A stretch of 64,000 nt of DNA from CADEDV01 sp964412375 (GTDB taxonomy: Bacteria > Bacteroidota > Bacteroidia > Chitinophagales > Chitinophagaceae), in assembly GCA_964412375.1 (NCBI GenBank), contig CAYPOD010000003.1, forward strand, positions 62,001 through 126,000, in the 5' to 3' direction. The notes beneath the pieces are model-generated. The model was given only the letters and a program-made list of their open reading frames with translations, was not told the origin of the DNA and did no database searches. Position numbers and translations under genes: made by a program. Positions 8,487 through 17,212 of the stretch are shown piece by piece (position 1 is the stretch's first letter; each line of letters begins with the position of its first letter).

Positions 8487-9449
8487 ATGCGGATACTTGT
8501 TACTGGCGGCGCAGGCTTCATTGGTTCAAACCTGCTTGCTGCATTACTTCGGGATGACCGGGTATCTTTTGTCAGGATTTTAGATAATCTATCTACCGGT
8601 TCTTTGCGGAATATTGAGGAGTTTACTTTACATCCCAATGTGGAATTTATCAATGGCGATATCAGGGATTATGATGCCTGCTTAGGAGCTTGCTCAGGTA
8701 TTGACCTTATTTCTCACCAGGCTGCATTAGGCTCAGTGCCAAGATCTGTAAAAGATCCTCTTACAACTAATGAGGTAAATATAACAGGCACATTAAACAT
8801 TTTTATTGCAGCAAAAGAGAAAGGAATAAAACGGGTGGTTTATGCTGCCAGTTCGTCCACTTATGGAGATCATCCCGGACTGCCAAAAGTAGAAGACAAA
8901 ACCGGCAATCCTTTGTCGCCTTATGCCGTCACCAAATATGTGAATGAGTTATATGCCAAAGTATTTTCTACGCTTTATGGTGTTGAATTCATAGGCCTCC
9001 GTTATTTTAACATCTTTGGGCCAAAACAAAACCCAGAAGGCCCTTATGCAGCAGTTATTCCTCTTTTTATAAATGCATTGTTACAACACAAACCGCCAGT
9101 AATCAACGGAGATGGCATGCATAGCCGTGATTTCACTTACGTAGACAATGCAGTGCAGGCTAACATTAAAGCCCTGTTCAACGATAATGTGGCCACAAAA
9201 AGTGAAGTATTCAATATTGCCTGTGGAAAACAAACATCTTTGAATGATTTATTTGAAACATTGAGAAAAAAGGCGGGATCAACACTGAAACCTGTGCATG
9301 GACCAGAAAGAACAGGGGATGTGAAACACAGTCTGGCCGATATTTCGAAAGCGAAAAATCTATTGAACTATGAGCCAAGTGTTTCTGTGGAGGAAGGCCT
9401 GGAAAAAACCTTCGATTGGTATCAGCAACAAACTAAATTGCCTTCATGA
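8487..9449 (+). CDS. UDP-N-acetylhexosamine 4-epimerase (WbpP-like, SDR family)
   Basis: A 320-residue extended SDR enzyme. It has the NAD motif GGAGFIGS (7-14), a serine cluster S122-S124 followed by TYG, and the Tyr146-xxx-Lys150 catalytic pair (PYAVTK). 'RYFNIFGPKQNPEGPYAAVIP' (RYFNIFGPKQNP, then EGPYAAVIP) is characteristic of the WbpP/Gne branch that interconverts UDP-GlcNAc and UDP-GalNAc or the matching uronic acids. It starts 2 bp after the wzc-like stop and overlaps rfbB by 4 bp (ATGA), so it is translationally coupled. The exact sugar (GlcNAc or GlcNAcA) cannot be decided from sequence alone. Confidence 0.85.
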   Translation: MRILVTGGAGFIGSNLLAALLRDDRVSFVRILDNLSTGSLRNIEEFTLHPNVEFINGDIRDYDACLGACSGIDLISHQAALGSVPRSVKDPLTTNEVNITGTLNIFIAAKEKGIKRVVYAASSSTYGDHPGLPKVEDKTGNPLSPYAVTKYVNELYAKVFSTLYGVEFIGLRYFNIFGPKQNPEGPYAAVIPLFINALLQHKPPVINGDGMHSRDFTYVDNAVQANIKALFNDNVATKSEVFNIACGKQTSLNDLFETLRKKAGSTLKPVHGPERTGDVKHSLADISKAKNLLNYEPSVSVEEGLEKTFDWYQQQTKLPS

Positions 9450-10501
9450 CAAAAACTATTCTAATAACCGGCGGTGCAGGTTTCATCGGTTCGCATCTTG
9501 TCAGGAGACTGGTCAATAACTATCCTGATTACCGGATTGTAAATCTTGATGCACTGACCTATGCCGGGAACCTGGAAAACCTCGCAGATGTGGAAGATGC
9601 TGGCAATTATTGTTTCGAGAAAATAAATATTCTTAATATATCAGCATTAAAAGAGATTTTTGAGAAGTATGAACCGGATGGGGTCATTCACCTGGCAGCG
9701 GAATCACATGTAGACCGTTCCATTTTATCACCTATGGACTTTGTTTATACAAATGTTATCGGAACCGTCAACCTTCTGCACATGGCCCGTCAATACTGGG
9801 GAAATAATACAGAAGGTAAAAGGTTCCATCATGTATCTACTGATGAGGTTTTTGGTGCCTTGGGGGAAACGGGTTATTTCACGGAGGCTACGGCTTATGA
9901 TCCTCATTCCCCCTACTCGGCCTCTAAGGCATCTAGCGATCATTTTGTGAGAGCTTATCATGATACCTATGGATTGCCTGTAGTTATTACCAATTGTTCT
10001 AACAATTATGGACCTAATCAATTTCCCGAAAAGCTGATTCCTCTTTTCATCCATAATATCATTAAGCAAAAACCACTCCCTGTTTATGGTGATGGTCTCT
10101 ACACCAGAGACTGGCTTTTTGTTAAGGACCATGCAGCAGCAATTGACCTTGTGTTTCATAAGGGTAAAACAGGCAGCACTTATGCGGTGGGTGGTTTTAA
10201 TGAGTGGCGGAATATTGACCTTGTTAATCTGCTTTGCAAACTGATGGATGAAAAACTTTCACGGCCGTCCGGAACCAGCCAGCAACTAATTACATATGTA
10301 AAAGACCGGCCCGGTCATGACAGGCGATATGCTATTGATGCTTCAAAAATCAATAATGAACTTGGATGGAAACCATCAGTAACTTTTGAAGAGGGTTTGT
10401 CGTTGACCATTGACTGGTATATGGAAAATACGGAATGGCTTAAGCATGTTACATCCGGTGCATACCAGCATTATTATGAGCAGCAATACCACAAAAGATA
10501 A
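9446..10501 (+). CDS. rfbB: dTDP-glucose 4,6-dehydratase
   Basis: A 351-residue SDR enzyme with NAD motif GGAGFIGS (9-16), the dehydratase triad Thr132-Asp133-Glu134 in STDEVFG, and catalytic Tyr157/Lys161 (YSASK). 'NCSNNYGPNQFPEKLIP' is a family hallmark. It turns dTDP-glucose into dTDP-4-keto-6-deoxyglucose. rfbA follows after 3 bp. No rfbC or rfbD (rhamnose steps) is present in the window; instead a VioA-like aminotransferase follows, so the keto sugar is probably sent to a 4-amino-4,6-dideoxyglucose. Confidence 0.95.
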   Translation: MTKTILITGGAGFIGSHLVRRLVNNYPDYRIVNLDALTYAGNLENLADVEDAGNYCFEKINILNISALKEIFEKYEPDGVIHLAAESHVDRSILSPMDFVYTNVIGTVNLLHMARQYWGNNTEGKRFHHVSTDEVFGALGETGYFTEATAYDPHSPYSASKASSDHFVRAYHDTYGLPVVITNCSNNYGPNQFPEKLIPLFIHNIIKQKPLPVYGDGLYTRDWLFVKDHAAAIDLVFHKGKTGSTYAVGGFNEWRNIDLVNLLCKLMDEKLSRPSGTSQQLITYVKDRPGHDRRYAIDASKINNELGWKPSVTFEEGLSLTIDWYMENTEWLKHVTSGAYQHYYEQQYHKR

Positions 10502-10504
10502 TTT

Positions 10505-11371
10505 ATGAAAGGTATCATCCTGGCCGGCGGAAGCGGCACAAGACTCTACCCAATCACCAAAGCGATATCAAAACAGCTCATGCCTGTGTATGATAAGCCG
10601 ATGATCTATTATCCCTTGTCAACTCTTATGATGGCTGGTATTAAGGAAATCTTGATCATTACCACATCTGAAGATAATGCTTCTTTTCGCCGTTTGCTGG
10701 GTGATGGCAGTCAGCTGGGTTGCCGATTTGAATATGCAACACAGGATGTACCCAACGGATTGGCACAGGCATTTGTCATCGGTGCTTCTTTCATCGGAAA
10801 TGATAAGGTGGCCCTGGTGCTGGGCGACAATATTTTTTATGGTGCTGGGCTTGGCAGGCAACTGCAAACACTTACCGATGTGGATGGTGGCTATATTTTC
10901 GCTTACAGGGTAAGCGATCCTGAACGGTATGGTGTTGTTGAATTTGATGACAACATGAATGCATTATCTATCGAAGAAAAACCGATGCATCCCAAGTCAG
11001 ATTATGCAGTCCCAGGTTTGTACTTTTATGACAATAAGGTGATTGATATAGCAAGGGAATTACAACCATCGGCAAGAGGTGAGTATGAAATTACGGATGT
11101 TAATAAAAAGTATCTGTCAATCGGCAAATTGAAAGTGGCAGTTTTGGAAAGAAGTACTGCATGGCTTGATACGGGCACCTTTGATTCTTTAAGTGATGCC
11201 GGTGAATTTGTGCGGGTGATAGAAAAAAGACAGGGTACAAAGATTGGTTGCATTGAAGAAGTGGCATATCATAGCGGGTTTATTTCAAAAGAACAGCTAC
11301 TTAAGCTGGCAGCCGAGCTAACAAAAAGCGGTTATGGTGAATACCTGAAAAAGATTGCAGGTTCTTTATAA
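10505..11371 (+). CDS. rfbA: Glucose-1-phosphate thymidylyltransferase
   Basis: A 288-residue nucleotidyltransferase with the signature GGSGTRLYPITKAISKQL near the N-terminus (GGSGTRLYP, TKAISKQLMPVYDKPM), 'LGDNIFYGAGL' and 'YGVVEFDDN', and 'TAWLDTGTFDSL' near the C-terminus. It makes dTDP-glucose from dTTP and glucose-1-phosphate, the substrate of the RfbB enzyme encoded just before it. Length is normal for RmlA short forms. The 60 bp after it contain a 12-bp perfect palindrome. Confidence 0.95.
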   Translation: MKGIILAGGSGTRLYPITKAISKQLMPVYDKPMIYYPLSTLMMAGIKEILIITTSEDNASFRRLLGDGSQLGCRFEYATQDVPNGLAQAFVIGASFIGNDKVALVLGDNIFYGAGLGRQLQTLTDVDGGYIFAYRVSDPERYGVVEFDDNMNALSIEEKPMHPKSDYAVPGLYFYDNKVIDIARELQPSARGEYEITDVNKKYLSIGKLKVAVLERSTAWLDTGTFDSLSDAGEFVRVIEKRQGTKIGCIEEVAYHSGFISKEQLLKLAAELTKSGYGEYLKKIAGSL

Positions 11372-11396
11372 GAATTTTCAGCTATAAAAGGATATA

Positions 11397-11408
11397 GTAT
11401 GATCATAC
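11397..11408. repeat. 12-bp perfect palindrome between rfbA and the aminotransferase gene
   Basis: GTATGATCATAC reads the same on both strands and sits in one of the few gaps (60 bp) inside the first half of the locus. It might be an operator or a chance palindrome; there is no further copy that I noticed nearby. Confidence 0.3.
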
Positions 11409-11431
11409 AAATAACAAGGAATTAAACGAAG

Positions 11432-12514
11432 GTGATAAACGTAACTAAAACATTTCTTCCCCCATTTGAGGAATATACACAGGTGCTAAAGCGAGCATGG
11501 GATAAAGTGTGGATCACCAATAACGGGGAGCTTTTGCAGGAGTTAGAAGCAAAGCTTAAGGGATACTTAAAGGTGAAGCATTTGTTTTATACCTCTAACG
11601 GAACTATAGCTTTGCAAATGGCTTTAAAAGCATTAGACATTAAGGGTGATGTGATAACGACTCCATTTTCCTACGTAGCTACAACAAATAGTATTATCTG
11701 GGAGGGATGCAAACCTGTATTTGCTGATATTGATCCGCAAACATTTTGTATTGACCCGGCTGCAATTGAAGCAAGGGTTACTTCTGAAACGCAGGCAATA
11801 CTGGCTACACATGTTTATGGGATTCCCTGTAATATTGAAAAAATAAAAGGAGTTGCTGATAAATATAATTTGAAAGTGATTTATGACGGGGCACATGCCT
11901 TTGGCACAACATATAATGGAAAGCAGCTTCTTTCATATGGCGATATCAGCACCTGTAGTTTTCATGCAACAAAAATATTTCATACTGTAGAGGGTGGGTG
12001 TATCATTACTGACAATGATGAGCTGGCGAGAAAACTTATGCTGTACCGGCAATTCGGCCATGTTGTAGATGACTACTTTTCAGTCGGGATTAATGCAAAG
12101 AATTCAGAATTCCATGCTGCAATGGGGTTGGTTAATTTTAACTACATATCCCCGTTGTTTGAAAGACGAAGAGATTTATCAAATGAGTATTACAGGCAAC
12201 TCGGGGGTACAGATTTGCAGTTTTTAGCAATCAATGATCCCGCCATAGGATATAACTATTCATACTTTCCCGTTGTTTTTCCCTCTTTGGAAATGTGCAA
12301 CCTGGTTGTTGATAAGTTGAAACAACAATCTGTATTTCCCAGGCGATATTTTTATCCAAGCCTTTCCAGCCTTCCATTCCTTGATGTAAAGTATGCCACC
12401 CCGGTTAGCGACAGCATTGCGGAACGTGTAATCTGTCTTCCTTTGTATCATGATTTGAGTAAAGAGGACATAAGGCGTATTTGCAGCATTATTAAAAAAA
12501 CAATCGCATGTTAA
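11432..12514 (+). CDS. vioA: DegT-type sugar aminotransferase, probably dTDP-4-amino-4,6-dideoxyglucose transaminase
   Basis: A 360-residue PLP enzyme of the DegT/DnrJ/EryC1/StrS family. The start is GTG 11432; the nearby ATG at 11400 is closed by a stop. The N-terminus 'VTKTFLPPFEEY...WITNNG' closely resembles VioA as I remember it. Asp152 (IYDGAHAFG) would bind the PLP ring nitrogen and Lys181 (SFHATKIFHTVEGG) would form the Schiff base. With RfbA and RfbB upstream and an acetyltransferase that overlaps its end by 7 bp, the predicted product is dTDP-4-amino-4,6-dideoxyglucose, then its N-acetyl form. A galacto-configured product (Fuc4N) cannot be excluded. Confidence 0.82.
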   Translation: MINVTKTFLPPFEEYTQVLKRAWDKVWITNNGELLQELEAKLKGYLKVKHLFYTSNGTIALQMALKALDIKGDVITTPFSYVATTNSIIWEGCKPVFADIDPQTFCIDPAAIEARVTSETQAILATHVYGIPCNIEKIKGVADKYNLKVIYDGAHAFGTTYNGKQLLSYGDISTCSFHATKIFHTVEGGCIITDNDELARKLMLYRQFGHVVDDYFSVGINAKNSEFHAAMGLVNFNYISPLFERRRDLSNEYYRQLGGTDLQFLAINDPAIGYNYSYFPVVFPSLEMCNLVVDKLKQQSVFPRRYFYPSLSSLPFLDVKYATPVSDSIAERVICLPLYHDLSKEDIRRICSIIKKTIAC

Positions 12515-13137
12515 TAACAGGGGCCAGCGGACATGCACTTGAAGTACTGGATATTTTGCAACGGCAAATTCCTATTGACAAAATATCTTTCTTCGATAAT
12601 ATTTCTCCGGAAATTTCGAATTCAACAATAAAAAAATTCAGAATCCTCCGATCTGTGGAAGAACTTTCTTTATTTTTTAAAGCAGATCCTTTTTTTGTAC
12701 TGGGTACAGGCAATCCGGCTGCAAGGAAATTACTTATGAACTTTTGCCTGAAAGCAGGCGGTGAAATGAGACCCGTTATTTCAGACCAGGCACTGATAAG
12801 CAATATAGAAACAAATCTTGGAGAAGGATTGAACATTATGCACGGTGCCTGCATACAGCCACATGTGAAGATCGGTAAAGGGAGCCTGGTTAACTGTCGG
12901 GCTGTCATACACCATGAATGTGAGATTGGTGAATTTTGTGAAATATCCCCCGGTGCTATTTTAGCAGGTAATGTTGTAGTTGGTAATAACACTTTTATCG
13001 GGTCGGGAGCAGTTATATTACCTAAAGTCAGAATAGGGAGTAATGTAACCATAGCAGCAGGTGCGGTTGTTAAAATCGATCTGCCGGATAATGTTATGGC
13101 AGCGGGTGTTCCGGCTATTGTTAAGAAGTTTTCCTGA
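12508..13137 (+). CDS. NeuD/PglD/VioB-like sugar acetyltransferase
   Basis: A 209-residue protein with an N-terminal nucleotide-sugar binding fold (LITGASGHALEVLDIL) and a C-terminal left-handed beta-helix from about residue 95 (IGKGSLVNCRAVIHHECEIG in pieces, PGAILAGNVVVG, GSGAVILPKVRIG), ending with 'NVMAAGVPAIVKKFS'. The histidine pair in 'VIHHECEIG' fits the catalytic base of PglD-type enzymes. It overlaps the VioA-like gene by 7 bp and probably acetylates the 4-amino group of that product. A second, related gene lies at 29795-30454. Confidence 0.85.
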   Translation: MLITGASGHALEVLDILQRQIPIDKISFFDNISPEISNSTIKKFRILRSVEELSLFFKADPFFVLGTGNPAARKLLMNFCLKAGGEMRPVISDQALISNIETNLGEGLNIMHGACIQPHVKIGKGSLVNCRAVIHHECEIGEFCEISPGAILAGNVVVGNNTFIGSGAVILPKVRIGSNVTIAAGAVVKIDLPDNVMAAGVPAIVKKFS

Positions 13138-13147
13138 TACATTGTCC

Positions 13148-14674
13148 ATGTATCAATTTTCAGTAATGTTCTTTAAAAAGCAAGAATCTTATAAACAAGG
13201 AGTTGTTGCATCAACAACGCTTAATATCTTCTCTAAGGCGATCGTCTTTGTAAACTCGGTCTTGCTACTTTATCTCTTTGGAGCAAATTTTGGGACCGAT
13301 ACATACTTTCTGATCACCTCTACTGTCAGTTTTGTTGCTTCATTTTTACTGGGTATAATCTCCTACGTGGTAATACCCGAAGCAATGCGGATAAGAATTA
13401 ATGTCAATTCAAAAGCAGAGCAGGCATACATCAACTTCTTCATCTGGTCATTTTCCGCAATAGGGCTCATAATTGCTGCATTAGTATTCTTTGGGCCAAC
13501 GTTGTTTTACTCTCTATTTTCAAGGTATCCACAGCAAACCTTGTCACAGTTTAACTCTATGCTACTTATTTCTGCTGTTTTATTTCCTTTTACGTTTATT
13601 ACCAACTTACTGGTATTTGTTATGTCGTCCCACAAATACTTTACAGTACCGATGCTGGTGTCAATAGTCAATAGCTGCATCAGTATTGTCTTACTTATTG
13701 TTTTGAAAAATACATTCGGAATTACCGCTGCAGTTATCGCATTCACCAGCGGTACAGTTGTAAACCTTCTTTGGCTTGTTCTTGTTTTCAGAAGGAGACT
13801 GCAATGGAACTTTTTTGCAATTAAAAAGCCGTCAAAAAGAAACTGGCAGAATATCCTGTTGATGGAGCTAAACATCATACCTGTTTCGCTACGTTCCTTT
13901 ATTAATATTTATATGCTTTCTGGTCTTGGTGCCGGTATCGTTACCTCTTATAATTACGGCATGCAGATAGCTTTAATACCCGAGTTGATGGTGATCAGCC
14001 AGGTATCGGCCGTGACAAGTATTAAACTTAATGAGCTATCGGCTAAAGGAAAGATCGCAGAAATCAATCAACTTTTCTTTCGGGTGATGAAAGTGTTATT
14101 ATTCGGACTCCTGCCGATTGCCATAATTCTTTTCTTGCTTTCAGGCGAAATACTCGAAATTTTACTGACTTTTAAAAATAGCGGAGATAAGGATTTCATA
14201 CCCGTAATTGCAGCATTCATTGCATGTTTTGCTATCACTCTGCCCGGAAGGGCCCTTGATGTAGTTATTTCTAATATCATGACTGCACAGCAAAAGATAA
14301 AAGAAGGTGTTCTATATGCAATCTTCCTGCATCTTATTACAATTGTCCTCACCGTTCTTGCGATTCAGTTTTATGGGTTAAAGGGATTTTATTTTATAGT
14401 TCCTTTTGTTTATATCGTTTTTATCCCGGTTTTTTACTGGTATTTTACCAAAAAGGTACTGCCATTTGTAGAACTTGGCAAATGGTTTAAGGAAAGTGCT
14501 CTTTTTTTTATTTTAATGTCTTTGGCAGGGGCAGGGTTGTTTTTTCTGAAAGACCGCATTGCCGATGAGGTAGGCTTGCTACCGGTTATTTTTATCGTTT
14601 CTTTTCTTGTTGTCGGAACTTGCCTTGTGATCAACAGTATTTTAAAATATCAGCGGCTATCATTTCGGGTATAA
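13148..14674 (+). CDS. Wzx/MurJ-like polysaccharide flippase (first copy)
   Basis: A 508-residue membrane protein from ATG 13148 (MYQFSVMFFKKQ), 10 bp after the previous stop. The open frame extends upstream to 13061 but that part overlaps the acetyltransferase gene and looks non-coding. About 12-14 hydrophobic segments, with 'STTLNIFSKAIVFVNSVLLLY' type N-terminal helices and 'SYNYGMQIALIPELMVISQVSAVTSIKL' in the middle (a YNYG motif shared with the second flippase). It belongs to the MOP superfamily and would move lipid-linked repeat units across the inner membrane. Confidence 0.8.
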   Translation: MYQFSVMFFKKQESYKQGVVASTTLNIFSKAIVFVNSVLLLYLFGANFGTDTYFLITSTVSFVASFLLGIISYVVIPEAMRIRINVNSKAEQAYINFFIWSFSAIGLIIAALVFFGPTLFYSLFSRYPQQTLSQFNSMLLISAVLFPFTFITNLLVFVMSSHKYFTVPMLVSIVNSCISIVLLIVLKNTFGITAAVIAFTSGTVVNLLWLVLVFRRRLQWNFFAIKKPSKRNWQNILLMELNIIPVSLRSFINIYMLSGLGAGIVTSYNYGMQIALIPELMVISQVSAVTSIKLNELSAKGKIAEINQLFFRVMKVLLFGLLPIAIILFLLSGEILEILLTFKNSGDKDFIPVIAAFIACFAITLPGRALDVVISNIMTAQQKIKEGVLYAIFLHLITIVLTVLAIQFYGLKGFYFIVPFVYIVFIPVFYWYFTKKVLPFVELGKWFKESALFFILMSLAGAGLFFLKDRIADEVGLLPVIFIVSFLVVGTCLVINSILKYQRLSFRV

Positions 14675-14689
14675 CAATAAAATGTGGCC

Positions 14690-15652
14690 ATGAATTCTTT
14701 CAAAGTATCAGTTTGCGTTGTAACATATAACCAGGAGATATATATAAGGAAATGCTTGCAATCCATAATTGATCAGCAGACTAATTTTAATTTTGAGATT
14801 ATTGTAAGTGATGATGCTTCAACTGACAGCACACCCGGAATAATTGCAGAATTTCAGCAACAGTACCCTGGTATTGTAAGGGTTTTTTTGCACAAAACGA
14901 ATATCAGCGCCGGGGTAAACTTTCAGTTTGCACATAACCAGGCAACAGGTGAGTATGTTGCACATTGTGACGGTGATGATTATTTTCTTCCGGGGAAACT
15001 TCAATGCCAGGCCGATTTCCTGGACAAGAACAAGGCATATGTTCAGGTATGGCACAGGCAACGCATAGTGGATGCTAATGACAGAGTTATCGGAAACTTT
15101 CCCTATCGTTATCTCAGATTCTTTTTAGGCAGAAAGCTCCGTTTGGAAAGACTCGCAGTTTCATACGGTCTTGTTGGGCAACATTCTTCTCAAATGTATC
15201 GGAGGGTTGCCCGCACTAGGTATGAGAATCATCCGGCTACTATTGATTATTTCTATGCGCTGGATATTGGGGCTAAAGGCTATTCCACTCACTTAAATAA
15301 ATTTCTTGGGTGTTACCGGACCGGTAATGCCAGTACACTCACCACTACCGAACATGGAAAAACTTTTGTAGAAAGGGCGTTGGTCGAAACGGCAGAGTTT
15401 TACACCAAAAAGTATGGATTGGGCAAACAGTTTTATGGTAATCTCTGGGTGAGGAGGAAGGTTACTATTTATAGTAAAATGAAGCCAACAGTTGTTTTTG
15501 AAGAAGGGTTCAGCAAGTTTAAAAAGCACAGGAACCTTCGCTATCGGTTAAGTGCACTTATTGTATACCTGTTTATTCATTCGAGTTTTAATCTTTTCAG
15601 GATTTTAAAAGGGGCTATTAGAATGATGAGCAGAAAAGGATTAACTATTTAA
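14690..15652 (+). CDS. Glycosyltransferase family 2
   Basis: A 320-residue GT-A enzyme. The ATG at 14690 is preferred; an in-frame GTG six bases upstream is possible. The N-terminus 'VSVCVVTYNQEIYI' and 'IIVSDDASTDST' form the nucleotide-binding part, and 'AHCDGDDYF' carries the DxD metal site. A basic, partly hydrophobic C-terminus could lie on the membrane. The donor and acceptor sugars are unknown. It sits between the two flippase genes. Confidence 0.85.
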   Translation: MNSFKVSVCVVTYNQEIYIRKCLQSIIDQQTNFNFEIIVSDDASTDSTPGIIAEFQQQYPGIVRVFLHKTNISAGVNFQFAHNQATGEYVAHCDGDDYFLPGKLQCQADFLDKNKAYVQVWHRQRIVDANDRVIGNFPYRYLRFFLGRKLRLERLAVSYGLVGQHSSQMYRRVARTRYENHPATIDYFYALDIGAKGYSTHLNKFLGCYRTGNASTLTTTEHGKTFVERALVETAEFYTKKYGLGKQFYGNLWVRRKVTIYSKMKPTVVFEEGFSKFKKHRNLRYRLSALIVYLFIHSSFNLFRILKGAIRMMSRKGLTI

Positions 15653-15656
15653 AGTT

Positions 15657-17201
15657 ATGCCTGGCCAAAGTACATGGAGCAGGAGTGTCCTGTGGATGTT
15701 ATTGTTTAATGCAATAACAAGGGGAATTAATTTTGTTCTTTCAATCATTCTGGCAAGAAACTTCCTGCCAGAGGATACAGACATATATTTATTTGTCTGG
15801 AATGGCATTAATGTAATGTTGATGTTTGTAAGTACTGTCAACATCATGGTTGTAAGTCCTGCTTATATAAGATTTAAAGAAAACAATGAAATAGGCAAGG
15901 CAAATTCGATTAACAGCTTTTTCTTTAATTGCTATTTTATTCCATTATTATTGTTTTCAGTAGTTTCATTCTTTACCCCGGTTTGGTTATATAGCAATAT
16001 TTCTGGTTTTGATGATGAAACAATTCTTTCATTTTCTGGGTTGCTTCGCTATTCCGGTATATGGATGGCCTTAGTGCTGCTGAACAATTTTTTCGGAAGT
16101 ATTCTGCTAAGTAATAGGAATTTTGTCGGATCATTGATAGGGCAGGTAATAACGGCAATAGTTACATTATCTTTTATTGCTGTTGCCGGAAAACAGCTTG
16201 ATCTTTCTGTTTTTTTTAAAGGTCAGATAGTGGGAAACATTCTCTGCTTTTTATTCTACCAGGGTTTGCTTATCCGGAAAATTAAATATCGTATCCGTTT
16301 ATTCACTTTTAGTGTACCTTTCAGGATATTACGGGAGGCGATTGCTTCCATGATGAGTGCTCTGGTAACACTTTCAGCTAATTTTCTCTTTATATATTTT
16401 CTTACACAGCTTGCAATCGGTCATCTCAGTGCATATAATTACGGAAGCAACCTTGCTAACCTGCCTGATGTGCTGTTGCTATCACAATTCGTATCTGTAA
16501 TAGGGGTAAGGTTTTCTTCATTAAATGCAAAGAATGACGATAAAGCCTTGTTTTCAGCCTATAGTGGTTTCAGTTATCATGTTTTTTTCCTGATGGCCGG
16601 AATTAGCATCCTGTGTTCTGTCCTTAGTCCACTTTTCGTTGATATTCTATATGGGAAAGAAAAATTGGGTTATGATGTATACAGTGATTCAGTATTTGCA
16701 ATGACTATAATTTCCCTGGTGTTGCCATTTAAAGCTCTTGATGTGCTAAACAACCGTCTATTAGCTTCTTTTCAGGCAATTTCAATTGTGGTCAGGTATA
16801 CAATACCCTTGAAGATATTTAATATGGGACTGCTTATTGTTATCGCAACCTGGGGTGATTTTAAAAGTCTTGTTGTATTTCAGTTGATCGCACCTGTTCT
16901 GGTTGTTAGTATGCAATTGCTGGTCATCAAAAAATATTTTTATAGGACCCAGTTGAACAAACATATTTATAACCTGATTCGCTTGTTTTTCTTATCCTTG
17001 ATTGTATATGTTCTGACATGGCTATGTAAGGTTTACTTATTAGAAAGTATTCCTGTTGCAGGTCAGATTGTAATGCTGGTAATTCTTGTTCTTTTACTTC
17101 TGCTAACAATTGAACGGTTTTTTAAAATGACAATTTTTTATAGTTGGATCCGCAGCAGACTTGCTTTTACTGGAAAGCTCGGTAAAGGAACACCCGATTG
17201 A
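15657..17201 (+). CDS. Wzx/MurJ-like polysaccharide flippase (second copy)
   Basis: A 514-residue membrane protein with about 14 hydrophobic segments. The arrangement resembles the first flippase: 'LLFNAITRGINFVLSIILARNF', then 'SAYNYGSNLANLPDVLLLSQFVSVIGVRFSSLNA' (YNYG followed by a serine/threonine-rich helix) and 'FKALDVLNNRLLASFQAIS'. It is a divergent paralogue of, not identical to, the gene at 13148. Two flippases in one locus can mean two lipid-linked substrates or an inherited duplication. The sequence is visibly more AT-rich than the ends of the locus. Confidence 0.8.
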   Translation: MPGQSTWSRSVLWMLLFNAITRGINFVLSIILARNFLPEDTDIYLFVWNGINVMLMFVSTVNIMVVSPAYIRFKENNEIGKANSINSFFFNCYFIPLLLFSVVSFFTPVWLYSNISGFDDETILSFSGLLRYSGIWMALVLLNNFFGSILLSNRNFVGSLIGQVITAIVTLSFIAVAGKQLDLSVFFKGQIVGNILCFLFYQGLLIRKIKYRIRLFTFSVPFRILREAIASMMSALVTLSANFLFIYFLTQLAIGHLSAYNYGSNLANLPDVLLLSQFVSVIGVRFSSLNAKNDDKALFSAYSGFSYHVFFLMAGISILCSVLSPLFVDILYGKEKLGYDVYSDSVFAMTIISLVLPFKALDVLNNRLLASFQAISIVVRYTIPLKIFNMGLLIVIATWGDFKSLVVFQLIAPVLVVSMQLLVIKKYFYRTQLNKHIYNLIRLFFLSLIVYVLTWLCKVYLLESIPVAGQIVMLVILVLLLLLTIERFFKMTIFYSWIRSRLAFTGKLGKGTPD

Positions 17202-17212
17202 ACCAAGAAGTA

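Noticed and set aside
12492..13142. 216-residue open frame on the - strand opposite the NeuD-like acetyltransferase
   Set aside because: The + strand frame has hexapeptide repeats and is coupled to vioA; the - strand frame shows only the mirror of that repeat pattern.
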